A stretch of DNA of 64,000 nt from Anticarsia gemmatalis. Lineage: Eukaryota > Arthropoda > Insecta > Lepidoptera > Erebidae. The notes beneath the pieces are model-generated. The model ran no database searches, was not told the origin of the DNA, and saw only the letters and a program-made list of their open reading frames with translations. The stretch lies in NCBI RefSeq assembly GCF_050436995.1, contig NC_134765.1, positions 3,499,501 to 3,563,500 on the forward strand, written 5' to 3'. Below are positions 11,301-23,400 of this stretch, in pieces (position 1 is the first letter of the stretch; every line of letters starts with the position of its first letter). Made by a program: the position numbers and the translations under genes.

Positions 11301-11690
11301 CAAGATCTGGCGGAAGAACATACCTTATTTTTTCTTGCTATTTATAAATAAGATTGTGGTCTTAAACTTACCTAGAATTACGTGGGAAAATACATAATGT
11401 CACGGCTTGTGCTTGAGGGGGAAAGCAGCGACGATCAGAGATAGCTTACGTGCTTTGTTTCGTCACCCGTCATTCATTTTGTCAAAGAATATGAAAGTAA
11501 CTATTTAAATTTTATTAGTTTCTATTAAATCGACTTATTTTTCATAGTTCTATACTACAGAGCTTGAAATTATTATATTATTTAAAGAGGCAGATACAAC
11601 AGTTGCAATATACTTATAATAATGATTTGATAAAGGAAAGGTAATCAACAATAGCACATAACAATCGCCCAAACAGCTACCGACAACTCA
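8400..11690. other. AT-rich DNA with weak repeat traces
   Basis: No supported gene. The piece at 8475-8620 ('gtgggccgcttataagcctt') is less AT-rich and ends in an 'aataaatgtattttgatt'-type tail, suggesting an old retroelement end. A minus-strand fragment at 11144-11174 matches the 'gcgacttcgtccgcgtgg' repeat of 23190-23400. Otherwise nothing is recognised. Confidence 0.35.
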
Positions 11691-11724
11691 TACATACATA
11701 ATATCAAGCCTGTTACATCGGAAG

Positions 11725-11775
11725 ATGAAGGCAGAGGTGTCCCATGTAATAGGGGGCGAATCTATTGCTAATAAT
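11725..11775 (+). repeat. dispersed repeat fragment ('tcccatgtaatagggggcga')
   Basis: The phrase 'gtcccatgtaatagggggcga' followed by 'atctattgc' is a recurrent motif in moth retroelement 3' regions. Only this block survives. The family is unassigned. Confidence 0.4.
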
Positions 11776-12662
11776 TATTCAGTATAGAAAATTTTTAAAT
11801 ATTTTTTCTCTGACTTTGCAAACAATATTAGGACTTGGTAACAAGCAGTCAAGGACATCAATAATACTGTCAAAACCGGGAACATCATACCGGAACCCTA
11901 TTTAATCATGTAGGTCAGTAACTCAAGTTGAGTCATGATGGGTTCCCATGCTCATTGACCAGTGATGAGTCATGTGACATAGATTATGGTAAACTTCATA
12001 AACATGAATGGACGTGTTTGTATCCGTTTGTTTTAAATGTATTGAAAACCTGATTGGTCGATATTTTTTTGCAAATAAGCTGCTTCTTGAGATAGTTTGA
12101 AATCGTTATTCTCTTAAAGAAAAGTTAAAATGGCGTCAAGTAATGTCTTCTCCATTTGAGATATAAAAGAGAACGAAAGCCTAATCGATTATTACACAAT
12201 CTATGGAAATATTCCAAATTTGTTGGCGTAAATCTAAAAATATAAAAAATAAGTAAATCATTCAAAGTAAAAAAAAAACAATACTGATAGTTTAAAAGTT
12301 ATCAAGATTTCAAAATCAAAAATATTTTATTGACAAAATCTGTTATGAAAATAACCAATACCTATTTAAAATTTCGGATTAATGAAACTGACTTTGAGCA
12401 CACAACCTGCAAGTACTACAAATAATCAAGTACATTCCCAATTCCAAAAACTTACTCAAATCGGATTAACGGACTTGCCGAATCTGTTTCACAGATGTGC
12501 ACTACTATTCCATTTAACCAAAACACAAACAATTACTTTTTAACATCCAAATTACTTGCACATGTACACCTTCAATTGAAAACAATAAAACATCTGTATT
12601 TAAATACTAAAGGCAGGTAATGCACGTGCAAAAGTTTAGTGTAAAACAATAGGATTAGGACG

Positions 12663-13345
12663 CATCTGGACTGGATTGCACCTCATCTGTCACATTGTTG
12701 AACATGATTAGACAAGTACAATGTTGTTTGATATTTTTGAGAAATTGTTTTTCGAAAAATTGTTTGCAAATAAGTAGCGTTTTGAAGAGCACTTGCTTTC
12801 GCATCTGGTGGAGTGCGGTGTTTGTAGGTAGAGCAAGAAAGTGGTATTTTCATGTAAAAACGCTTGCAAAAAGAGATCTTTTGAATAGACATCTGGACTG
12901 GATTGCACCTCATCTGTCACATTGTTGAACATGATTATTATTATTAAACAACTATTACACTTGTCTAGTGTAATAGTTGTTTGATAATAATTTTGAGAAA
13001 TTGTTTTTCGAAAATTTTGTTTGCAAATAAGTTGCTTTTTGAAGAGGACTTGCTTTGAGTAGAGTTTTTGGCATCTGGTGGCGTGTTTGATTTTAGAAGA
13101 TAGGATAGGATAGTGGTATTTTCATTTTCATGGACCTTTTCGGTCACATTGTTAGCACGTTTAAACAAGAAGAAACAAAAAGTAGTTCTATCTACAGCTT
13201 GTTTGATATTTTTGAGGAATTGTTTTCCTAAAATTGACTTTAATGTTTTGAAGTGTGCAAATAAGTTGCTGTCTGAAGAGCACTTTGGATAAGTTTAGAC
13301 ATCTGATACAGTTGGAAAGGAAAGGTATTTTTAAGTAGTGTTTGC
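12663..13345 (+). repeat. three-copy tandem repeat, ~227 bp unit
   Basis: The unit starts 'catctggactggattgcacc'. Copy 1 starts at 12663 and copy 2 at 12890. Copy 3 is more diverged and runs from about 13117. Shared blocks are 'ctgtcacattgttgaacatg', 'tttttgagaaattgtttttc', 'tgcaaataagt.gc' and 'gaagagcacttgct'. Copies 1 and 2 share the opening 48 bases exactly, so that duplication is recent. Copy 2 carries an extra hairpin near its start. Short frames on both strands here follow the repeat and are not genes. Confidence 0.85.
12946..12982. repeat. perfect 15-bp hairpin inside tandem copy 2
   Basis: 'aaacaactattacac' (12946-12960), spacer 'ttgtcta', then the exact reverse complement (12968-12982). 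It replaces the 'gacaagtacaatgttgtttgat' stretch of copy 1, so it arose after the duplication. Confidence 0.8.
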
Positions 13346-13753
13346 GTTTGCTACAAAGACGCGGTGTGATTTGACGATATGAATAAGAATTGGTTTATTA
13401 AAATAAAAGTTTTCTTGACTATCTTTTGAGCGATTGTTTCTACTTACCTAGGTAACAAAAAATTTGATGTAGTTGTTTTTTAATTCAAAGTGTACCTTAA
13501 TTATAAGCTTCACAAAATACGGTTCTAAGATCTATAACACGTTACATTATTTAATCTCTTGTGATTTCTGAAGCACAGAATTTTTTTTTTCAGACAAAAA
13601 CTTTGTTTCAAGACTTTAATCGAGTGAAACCTAAATAAAATACCAACTTAAATGTCTCCACAAAACAAAGGAATCTTCGTTTAAAAGTCAAATAGTTTGA
13701 AAAACATTGTGCCTTTTGATGTCCCGTAGTATTGACCTAGGATCTTTATTCCG

Positions 13754-13842
13754 TTAGCTCCGATGGTTAACGCCTCGTGACACACGACTCGTTACTATTC
13801 GCAGATAGCGGGTTCGGTTCCCGACACGCCTGTGACCTTTTA
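13754..13842 (+). repeat. tRNA-derived SINE head
   Basis: An A-box-like 'ttagctccgatgg' (13754-13766) and a B box 'gggttcggttcccga' (13810-13824) are spaced as in a Pol III tRNA-type promoter. The intervening sequence does not give a convincing tRNA cloverleaf or acceptor stem, so I call it a SINE head or tRNA fossil. Confidence 0.5.
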
Positions 13843-14734
13843 CATCATCATCTGATATACTGGACTGTTTTTATACGGCTACTGTTTTACTGAATATGTT
13901 TACGTTGTTGAGATGAAGAAATTGATGAAAAACTTTTCAGGAGTGGAAATTTTATAGAAATAAAAAAGGGAGAAATTGATTAAATTATCGTTATTGAGGG
14001 AAACCCCGTGCTTAGCTATGAGACAAAACAGGTTCAGAATAATATTAATAGCAACACCTCCCCCGTTTAGGAAAAAAAGCAATAAGCTAAATAAGATTTC
14101 ATGCACGAATTTGTTATGGAAAAAAAACTAATATTTTACTAGATTTTTTGCCCTACATGTAAGCAAATAACTTGATGGAATAGTCAGTTACGTGATGCAG
14201 TAATAAACAAACATACTTTCTTATTTATTATATTAGTCACGATGTTACGTTATTGAGTGATTTTGACGTGAGTTTTATATTTTACTTCAAATTAACTAAG
14301 GTAATGAGGGTTATGTAGAAATATATAAGTAGTTATGTAAAACAGACTGATTAGCGTGCGAAACTTGGGTATTTTTTTGTTTTAGTTGTGTATCAATAAA
14401 ATATCGATTTTGTGTTAGATCTTTGTTTTATTTTTATTTCTATAGGTTATATTTTTCAGCAGTTTTATCGAAAAAATTGATGAACAATTATAGCTGAAAT
14501 TCGGCTGTAAAGTTTCTTATCATACTAAAAAACAGCAAAGTTTAATTATAATAACTTCTTAAACTTTATTACAATAATCAATTTAACTTCTACTGTAACA
14601 GTAGCAAAACAATACAAACCTTTTAAATCTATGCAAGAATTCGACCCATCCCTCATACATACAGCACAGTAATACAAACATACATACAAACATACATAGC
14701 TTATTCAAAAGCATTCCGATAGTATTGGCGTCGA

Positions 14735-14801
14735 CCTTTAAGGCCGCTCGGGTCCCCTCGGTCGCGGCACTCCCGCGCAACTCCGCCGCCGCGCATGCGC
14801 A
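14735..14801 (-). promoter_or_regulatory. small CpG-rich block with NRF1-like site
   Basis: In very AT-rich surroundings this ~65-bp block is rich in CpG ('ggccgctcgggtcccctcgg', 'gccgccgcgcatgcgc'). It ends with CGCGCATGCGCA (14790-14801), a perfect NRF1/erect-wing palindrome. On the minus strand it contains a short ATG-initiated GC-rich frame. A promoter or 5'-exon remnant is possible, but I see no TATA box, splice-backed exon or partner exon. Confidence 0.3.
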
Positions 14802-15153
14802 AACGTTTTGTTAACCAAATACATTTGAAATGCTTTATTGTTAAGTTTTTGATGATACTGCTTACTTTTTACTTTTATTATATCTCAATTATCTTTGAGA
14901 TTAATATTATAGAAAGTTTTGATGTTTGTTAGTTAATTTCGAAAACGACTTTTCGATTGATGACATTTGGTATACAGATAGTTTACAAGCCGGATTAACA
15001 CATAAAAAAAAAATATTCCGGGTAATGTTTTCACGCAGAATATGGTACTACTTAACAAATTAAAGTATTAAGCGCCGTCCAACGTTTCTGAAAATGTGGC
15101 GGTTAGCTTAGCACGTGGAATTTTGATAGTTATTTTCATACATTATCTTTTGG

Positions 15154-15405
15154 ACTAGCTGACCAGCGCAACTTCGCTTGCGTCACATAAAAGAGAATCG
15201 ATCAAAATTTTCCCCGTTTTTGTAACATTTTTTACTGGTATTCTGCTCCTATTGGTTGTAGCGTGATGATATATAGCCTATAGCCTTCCTCGATAAATGG
15301 GCTATCTAACAGTGAAAGAATTTTTCAAATCGGACCAGTAGTTCCTGAGATTAGCGCGTTCAAACAAACAAACAAACTCTTCAGCTTTATAATATTAGTA
15401 TAGAT
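15154..15405 (+). repeat. dispersed lepidopteran repeat, copy B
   Basis: Same family as 3904-4190. It starts 'actagctgaccagcgcaact', contains 'gtagcgtgatgatatatagc' and ends 'tttataatattagtatagat'. It lacks the short 'aaatctcatctcaaaaa' insertion and the long (CAAA)n run of copy A. Confidence 0.75.
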
Positions 15406-15716
15406 AGGTAATAATATATTTCTTTTGGATAGGTAATCCGCCGCTCATCGTGAGCCAAGAAAATGGTCATTTTAGAATTAGTCTAAAGTTTAATTAAACA
15501 TTACATAAATGCCATTTAGTTATAATGAAGAAACATGTGCATGTATTTTTTCCTATAATATAATATTCTGCCTATTAGTCTTCCACATTTCATCTAAATA
15601 GGTTTACCCGTTAATACATAATAGCTTTTGCTTTTTGCTCTTTTATAATTAGAAGTCATGTTTATTTTAAACAGTATTTTAAAAATACTAAATTGATCAA
15701 CAGGTCCAAAAAAAAT

Positions 15717-15787
15717 TAAAATTACGTCGACTGTGGTCACAGGCTGACTGACTACGGTTATCCCGTGACCACGGTCGATGTAATTTG
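15717..15787. repeat. imperfect inverted repeat of a retroelement-like fragment
   Basis: 'attacgtcgactgtggtcac' (15721-15740) is mirrored by 'gtgaccacggtcgatgtaat' (15764-15783) with two or three mismatches around a ~23-base loop. The following 'gatcgaaacgtcgggcaaac' is a phrase I know from dispersed moth repeats. The whole is likely a fragment of such an element. Confidence 0.5.
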
Positions 15788-15849
15788 ATCGAAACGTCGG
15801 GCAAACAAATAAGGTTTAACCTTAAAATTCTGATCGCGTTTAAGACATG

Positions 15850-18595
15850 TTTAGCAATTTAGAATTAAGTGTACAAACAGCGATAGTTTAAAAATTTTGG
15901 TAAAAAATAGTTTAATAAACATTCCTTTTATGGTATGAATCAATTATTATGGTAGAAAATAATTACATACATTAAACTATTTATTACTTTTAGTATCTAG
16001 AATCTTGAAGTTTATTTTTTATCATTTTTTAGAGAATATTAAGATACTGTAAACATAAGAGATACACATGAGCCTAGAACTAACGGTCAAATAGAAAAAA
16101 ATAGCATAGCGAAGATTTTCAATATAGAATCAGCTACCAAAGTTTGTGATAGATAACATACATTTTGGATAAGTATCAAATAGCTTATCAAGTGGACTTT
16201 TACAATTGCTTTCATACATGAGAAGCCACTTTATCTAACATATAGACAGTTTTTCATAACCTGTAAAACTATTGCTAATTATGTTATTACAAGTAGCATG
16301 TCAAAATTCGTGTTGCATTCACGTATAAAGTAGAATCATTATGTAGAGATCGTGAAACTTAACTTATTCGTCTACCTCTGTATTAACATGGAGCATTCGT
16401 ATCACATCTACGCACTAAAAACAATATCGAAATGTACCACGAAGGTTTCAATACAAATCATCCTTTCTCTAGCCTTAAATACGTATTGCTTTCAAATAAG
16501 GATCATCTTAAAGCACAGTTACCGAGCCGAGAGGGGGTGAATGGTTACAGGAGGGGGGCGCGGAGGGGGGCGAGAATTCCGCAAGAACTACCTTCACCTG
16601 ACCTAGCTTTGGCTTTTGGTTTATTTATGTGTTGTTTTAGTAAACAGAACCAGTTAGGTTACCCAAATATTGCTGGGATTTGGTGTCCAGGTTTTAGAGT
16701 TTAATTAAATATATAAAATCTATATTTTAATTTTTGACCCAAGAGAACTGTGCTACTTTCAGGGAAGTTTGTTAATAAGTGAAGCTGCTATCAATTACAA
16801 ATTAGTAACATTTAGACTATTGCTTTACTGAGGTTCGTAAAGGAGGGACAAAATTCAAACTAGACTGACTTTTAAGATTCCCGGCATGACAATAGTCCCT
16901 AATTATAATTAGAATTGTTTTAGTTAGCTTAATAAAGATAAACATTGTGTTTAATTAAATCCGGTATTCACTTCATATAACCCAGCCATTTCTAACGAAA
17001 TCTTTTAAAGATGATCATTTCCACGTAATAATCTGAGATAGCAAACTCTCTGTAGTCGTCGGTAGAAAATTGAAAGCCAAAAGAAAAAAGGGAAACCCTT
17101 TTTACGCACTTCGGTTTTCCATACATTTTAATATTATTTAGCTGGTTTTCAAGTCCAAATGTTATTTAAAAGTATGGCTACTATATTTATAGTGTCAGAT
17201 TCAATTGGAAGGTCGGTAATGAGCGTTCGGCTGTTCAGATTTGTCGTGTCCAAGGCTCTAAGGAGAATTGTAACAAATTCGAATGTGCCTCATAGTCACT
17301 GTTCAATGGTTTAGAAATGGACGACATTTAGGGAACTTGTGGGTTACTCAAGATGCTACTTTTATTATGGAGTGGCTAATTAGCGAGTCTCCTTTCATAT
17401 CTATGTTACATAGTTTCGCTACCATTCCTTTGCTAGTTTGAGTCCGATCTTTCAACTAACAATTAAGCGGTTACCTTACTAGATATTGTTTGATATAACA
17501 TCACTGCATAATAATATGTAGAGTCAAAGTTCCGAATGTATGTTACGAAAGTCAGAACTTAAAGAACGACTTGCAGACGCGATTTCTTGCAGTAGCTAAC
17601 TATGGATTAAAAAGGAATAAAGCTTGGGTGTACCTATGCTAAAGTTTCAATTCAACAAACTACTTATAAAAGCAAACAAACCTGTAGAGCCTTACCGCAA
17701 TAGATCAAAGTATTTAGAACAAAATTATTCGGTTTAAAATTCACGCCTTAACGAGCTTTGTCCACTATTCGCCAGCCAAACCGTCGCCGAGCGAAGTTGA
17801 CCAAAACGGGCTCGAACAATCCATACGTTATAAACATTGGTATGTAATTAACATATTCAAAGATTATCTTGTACGGCGGCTATTTCAACGTTTTCTATGA
17901 AACTAACCATGTATACTTATACTAGTGATGGCACGTGGGTGTGTCATACTTTATGTGATTGCATCCATGTTCAAACGTAATCGATTCAGATTTAGGAATC
18001 ATTCGATTCACAGATAAAAGATTGTTTAATCGAATACCGTTTATTAAGTCGCTTTTATCTTTATCGTTCGGTTTGATTTGTTGTACATGTGTACAAGGTT
18101 TGATTGCCGTGTGAAGACTTTTTAGATTTTATGAAGATTAGTGTTCTTATTAATTGTTAATTAAAATTTCGATTTTACGATTCGTGTTCTGTATCGGGTT
18201 TTGTTTAATTGATGGGTTGAACGCAGTTATTTATTATATTTTTGCATTCAATGCTTATATTATTTGTTAATAATATTTATTTTAAAATGAAATCTTTAAT
18301 ACGTACGGTAATTTTTACACTCAGTAACCCGCATGGCAAATTAAAGTCAGACTTAAATAATTGCTGTTAAAAAAAATAGTAGTTATTAAGGCAAGACAAA
18401 AAGCATAAAGTGGCTTGAACGGTTCAAAGTTTTGTTTGTTCAATAATTATATTATTATGTAAAGGTCTGAAATATCAATTAGAGCGGACTTTTCTATCGT
18501 CAGATAACTAAACGTGTTAGTTTATTTGACAAGCGAAGAAAAAACTGTTCGTGGCATGGTCTATATGAAAATAAGTCATAATTATGTAAATTGTA
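15850..18595. other. AT-rich DNA, one G-rich tract
   Basis: No gene is supported. The frames at 16352-16540 and 16432-16704 run through a G-rich tract (16531-16573) and have no domain. Confidence 0.4.
16531..16573 (+). other. G-rich tract, possible quadruplex former
   Basis: Runs of five, six and six G lie within 43 bases ('gagggggtga', 'gaggggggcgcggagggggg'). The two hexamers can supply four G-tracts only with short or two-tetrad loops, so quadruplex formation is possible but not certain. It stands out sharply from the AT-rich flanks. Confidence 0.4.
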
Positions 18596-18597
18596 AG

Positions 18598-18870
18598 CTC
18601 GCTCCCTACCTATTATATGGGACTAACATTGTAACGGCGTAATATGGGTGGTGGTGGTATTTTATATACCTCAGCTAAACCATTGGGTATAACAGACTTG
18701 ATATTATGTCTCTCTCTCTTCTATGCTATGAATCCCATATGGTAGTGGGGTCAGCCTTCTTGGTCTTTCTCCTCCACTTCGCTCTATCCTGGACATCGTC
18801 TTCGGAAACCTCACACTCACTCATGTCTTACTGCACTACAGTTTCCCATCTAGTGTTGGGCCGTCTATTA
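18598..18870 (+). repeat. retroelement 3'-region remnants
   Basis: 'ctattatatgggactaacat...gtaacggc' followed by 'tacctcagctaaaccattgg' (18605-18690) matches a tail type common in moth retroelements. A second block (18710-18860: 'ggtagtggggtcagccttct', 'cctggacatcgtcttcgg') looks like a degraded part of another dispersed family. I cannot set exact ends. Confidence 0.4.
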
Positions 18871-19689
18871 TGTACATAGGTAAATAATCTAGATTTCTAG
18901 AACATATCACCCAGCTACTGTTTAAATTCGATGATTATCTATAATTTCGCTAGTTTCACGCGATCGCCTATCAGCCGGGCATGGATGTGGGAGGATGATT
19001 CACAATAATGAGCGTTTAAGTTATTTATGTGGGCTTTATTATGCATTAAGTAAGCTACCTCTTTATATAAGAGATGGTAATTTGTGCTTAAATACTCTAA
19101 TGTTAGATAAGATTGACTAGTTTGGTTTTCACTTGATGAGTTTTGGCTGATGGCTTGATTTGCAACAGCAGTCGAAATAGTGGTTACAATTATATTTTTG
19201 ACTTCGATCAGGCATATTAATTGCTTATTAATAGATAATCTATAAACTTGTCGTTAAAATATTTAAATAAAATGTAACGAAAAAAAAGTAAGGTTTCAAA
19301 TTAACGGAATAGCTGTGATTATCATCTATGCACATTTCACTCATAGCATATTAAAAAAAAACTACATAAACTGATAAGATTTATTTAATTAATGCTAGTA
19401 TAATAATGCAATTATTTTATTTTGCTTTATATTGACTATTCAGATTATTACTAAAAACCCTGTCTCCGCGAAAACAGTTAACATTAAAAAAAAAAGTATT
19501 AGTACCACGATTATTAGTGTGACTTCAACATTTTAACATAAATTTTATCCACACAAGCATCGATAACCTAACATACAATTTGTAACATTAATACCACCTT
19601 TTCATTATCTCACAAACCCGTATGGTTAATTGAAACGATTTTTCTTAGAACATCTTAGAAACAAGTTAAAGGTGGTCAAAGTATCAGCA

Positions 19690-19855
19690 TATTTCACGGG
19701 CATCTGCTTATTACTGGCCTCTAGGGCCATGTGTCCAGCATTGGGTAAAAAACCCATAGACAATGGGGTGTGAGATTTATAATATTCTGACATCTGGCCA
19801 TTACCTGGCCGAATGAGGGCTCGCCTTTGCCTACCGTTGCGGGGTTTCTAAAAAT
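19690..19855 (+). repeat. dispersed repeat remnant
   Basis: 'ctggcctctagggccatgtg', 'aaacccatagacaatggggt' and 'gcctttgcctaccgttgcgg' are phrases of retroelement tails ('gcctttgcctacccctttgggg' type). It is diverged and has no coding content. Confidence 0.4.
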
Positions 19856-21589
19856 GTTAATTCAATTTAGTAATAGAGGTGTTAGTTTTTTTTTGTGCAA
19901 GTTTGAATTTTGTGTTCTTTTTTTTAAACTGCCAGTGCTGTTAAGTTGGTAATATTGTTGTTAGTCTAAATTCGGTCTGTGTTGTTGTATATGAGTAATG
20001 CGTAAACTAAAAAATAAAATGTACCACATAAATCGGGGGTAAGTATAATCAATAATATAATTTGCACCAGATAACTATCAACTTACTCAATTTTGTATGC
20101 TACTTATATTGAATTAGTTTGTTTATATGATAATACGTATTTCATGCTCCTCTAGGTAGAAAGAGGAAAGCCAAGGGCTTTTGAATTTCTCGAACTTTTA
20201 CCGCTAAATGTATTATAAATTAATTGCTGATAAATGCTGTTAGAAAAAACGGGTTTTCATAAATTAATATTTTTAGTCCTTAATTGAATTCACGTTATAA
20301 TACCATAGCATAATATTCATATTATTTTTCACTTGAACATACGAGTTCAGACGTACCGCCCAGGTGATGTTTGTCACTAACAAAATAGAAATATATAATA
20401 GTTTGTCCTATTAATAACCGGACCACAGTGCAAGTGTTAATATGCATACCACTGAGACTAGTCCGGCAGATGTTTCGGTGCGTGATCATAGAAAATCTAA
20501 AATAATGAGCCACTATAAGTACTTAACTATATTTTATGCATAACGAACGTGACCTTTTATATAGTAATGTGCATTTTATAACGGTTATGTGCCTTTAATT
20601 AAACTTGTTATATAGAATATTTAGAGATTCACGTTGCTGAAGGAATAGCGAAGGCATAGACTCGGAGTTCAGAGTATATGGGTACTGTGGTACAAATAAG
20701 AAGTTGATGAAACGGGAGGTGTCGAAATGAATGATCTTAAATTCTAATTTGCACAATTTTGTCTCCAATACCGCTTTTATCTTATTTTGCTGTCCCTATT
20801 CTATATAGAATTATAGTGATCTTCTGGCAATAAGAAAATCTAGAAGTCCAATTTTGGAGTTCATAAATGAAGTAACCAGTCGCACGCGTTCACATAGTCG
20901 AAATACCATTTCATTTGGACGGTTCGACCTGTGGCTTTTATAAATCTTCTTCTTTTAAAGAAAGCATTGACGCGATCGGTGTCAGCAGTTTCAGATATAG
21001 ACGCTGAACAAACGAACAGTATTTCAGCTGTACAAAAGTACCGAAACATTTACGCAACTTGTGAATAAAATTGGTACATTTACGATATTTCAAAGAAGAT
21101 CCGTCATTACGAGTTTTTTATTCTTGTTCAAATGTCTGGCGCCGGTACTTTAAGTACTGCATTTGTTTGTATGTTTGTTGATAATGTCAGTAGACATTTT
21201 TATGTAAATAGCGCGATTAAATGGCGTATCATTGTTTATCAATTGCCAATGCGCCGTGTCATTATATCTTTACGTTTAATTAATTGATTACTAACTTGTT
21301 TATACGTATATTTTTCTTGTTTGAAGTTTTATGTTTTAAATTTAAGTCTCATTTTACATCTCGTTTTACGTTGCCCTAGATTTCCTAAAGAAGAATAAAG
21401 AGTAGATTTTAACTACTTATTTTAACAACCAAAGCTGAATAATTATTGCGACTACCAGTGTATGTGATAATAGATTGATAATAGTCTTGTGTAATAAGGG
21501 GCCAGCCTACTGCAATATATCGAGCACATTAGTAAACTAAGGGCTACATTGAGAAATATTTTGATATCAATAAAAAAAATCAATACTAG

Positions 21590-21665
21590 GTTGCCCGATC
21601 TGAAAATCGACCACGAGACCTCATGATCAGCAGTCGGATCCACTACTGACTGCACCACTGAGTCA
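21590..21665 (-). repeat. tRNA-derived SINE head
   Basis: On the minus strand it reads 'gactcagtggtgcagtcagt', then 'catgaggtctcgtggtcgat', then 'cagatcgggcaa'. This is the A-box to B-box layout of moth tRNA-derived SINEs. The body continues leftwards to about 21480 in degraded form. Confidence 0.5.
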
Positions 21666-22631
21666 TTAAAATACTAATAAAGTTATTAAACCAACAGTAA
21701 TAATTATTACTTCGCAAAAATAAAACAAACGAAGGCAAGATTAATCGTCGGCCATTACCGCCGAGTTATAATTAGAAAAGATAAGTTATTTTTAAAGTCG
21801 GTTAGATAAACAAATAGCGAATATTTATCATTGATCGCAACTGCTAGCCAGATGCAAGTAAATTAGGACTAGATGCGCATGCGAGTATTATAATTATCAA
21901 TATATAAATGTCGTTTGGACGTCGTTTTGTGCTACAACTTTGTTGGTATTTAATTACATAAATAACTAGCTCTTCGAGGCTCTGCCTGTGTGGAATCGAA
22001 CTTACACTTCGTTCCTACGTTGGTTTCTGAAGAGGCTTGAATAATATAAATCATTAAATGATGGATAAGTGAAATTGAACTGAACATAAAGGAATTTGTG
22101 CTTAAGCGACTGGAACAATTTAAACATTACAAAATTTTGTGTTGTTTCAGCTCTTTAAACCAACCAGATCTACGTCTGGACATCTCTTTTAATGTGGAAA
22201 GTAGCCCGACTTTGAGTCAAGTAGTTTGACAATATTCTGGGTAAGTACGATATTTAAACTCTCTTGACAACTAGTGTACGTCAATTTGATAGCCGCTATG
22301 CAATACTTTGCTGCTTTGACGTAACGAATTATAGATCATTACTCTAGCAAAGCAACAATGTACAGAATAATTTATATCAGATAGTTGACAACGAAGATAC
22401 ACAATACCACCCCAAGTTTTAGCAAATACAGTACCAAAAAGACACAAAAATATTTTTATATTTAACAAAAAGTCTACAGCATCTGCAAAGCGACATTTGC
22501 TTACGAATATCACCTACAATTCACTAAAAAACTTAAGCAACTAATTAGCTGTTTTAAGTAACAAAAAGCCTGCATTTTCGCGGCATATGTAAAACAGGCG
22601 CACGTGCCGTTCGCATGTGTTGCGTTGCATA

Positions 22632-22639
22632 TGACGTCA
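22632..22639. promoter_or_regulatory. CRE palindrome TGACGTCA
   Basis: An exact 8-base CREB/ATF site in a short CpG-containing patch ('catatgacgtcacttgcgtg'). Confidence 0.4.
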
Positions 22640-22791
22640 CTTGCGTGCATTGCGACTTTACTCCAAAATGTACGGACTTGGCTCATAATCTTCGTTTAAA
22701 CGACACTTTTATGTCATCTGATGATAATCTTGTATTTCACGTATGGATGGTAAATGTGCGGGCTTTTGATAGAGATGAAATTAGGAAATTT

Positions 22792-22838
22792 TACATAATT
22801 GGTACAAGTTATGTCATATAACTTGTACCAATTATGTA
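22792..22838. repeat. perfect palindrome, 21-bp arms
   Basis: Arms 22792-22812 and 22818-22838 are exact reverse complements (core 'aattggtacaagttat') around the 5-base spacer 'gtcat'. The perfect match suggests recent origin. No target duplication is obvious, so the mechanism is unknown. Overlapping frames on both strands here are mirror artefacts. Confidence 0.85.
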
Positions 22839-23189
22839 TATATGAATTCAAATACTTGTAAAAAAGTTTATGGATAAAGCATATTTGTCTTTGACTTTGA
22901 TACATAATCACGCATGTTATATCCAAAGGTGTAGGCAGATAGTGTGAAATACACTATGTTTTGTCTATTTAAGAGTATTTAATTCAGTTCAGTTTGTTAT
23001 GGCTAACGATGAGGACCGATTGTAGTGAATGTTTTAATTAAAGAAAAATAATATGGAAATAAGTAATATTGGCAAACTGTCCGCCTTTATCAATAAAACT
23101 ACTGAAAAGGACACGAAACATACATCAATCTTGTGCAAAAAGCCAAACACGGTTGTAAATAGGCTTGATATTTATGTACGAATAGAGGC

Positions 23190-23400
23190 GGCCCGCGACT
23201 TCGTCCGCGTGGAAACCTTTCCCGTGTGAATCCCGATCCCTCGGGAACTCCGGGATAAAAAGTAGCCTATGTGTTATTCTGGGTCTTCAACTACCTACAT
23301 ACCAAATTTCATTGTAATCGATTTTGTAGTATTTGCGTGAAAGAGTAACAAACATCCATACATACATACTCACAAACTTTCGCATTTAAAATATTAATGT
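23190..23400 (+). repeat. dispersed repeat, 'gcccgcgacttcgtccgcgt' type
   Basis: It starts 'ggcccgcgacttcgtccgcg', has 'ggataaaaagtagcctatgt' and 'tacataccaaatttcattgt', and ends 'tttcgcatttaaaatattaatgta'-like. This is a very common moth element usually found as retroelement 3' ends. It is a nearly complete copy. Confidence 0.7.

Noticed and set aside
12683..13168. Several overlapping frames on both strands
   Set aside because: They follow the 227-bp tandem repeat and recur because the DNA does. No domain is visible.
13754..13842. Possible functional tRNA gene
   Set aside because: A and B boxes are present, but no acceptor stem pairing, anticodon arm or T-run terminator could be made out.
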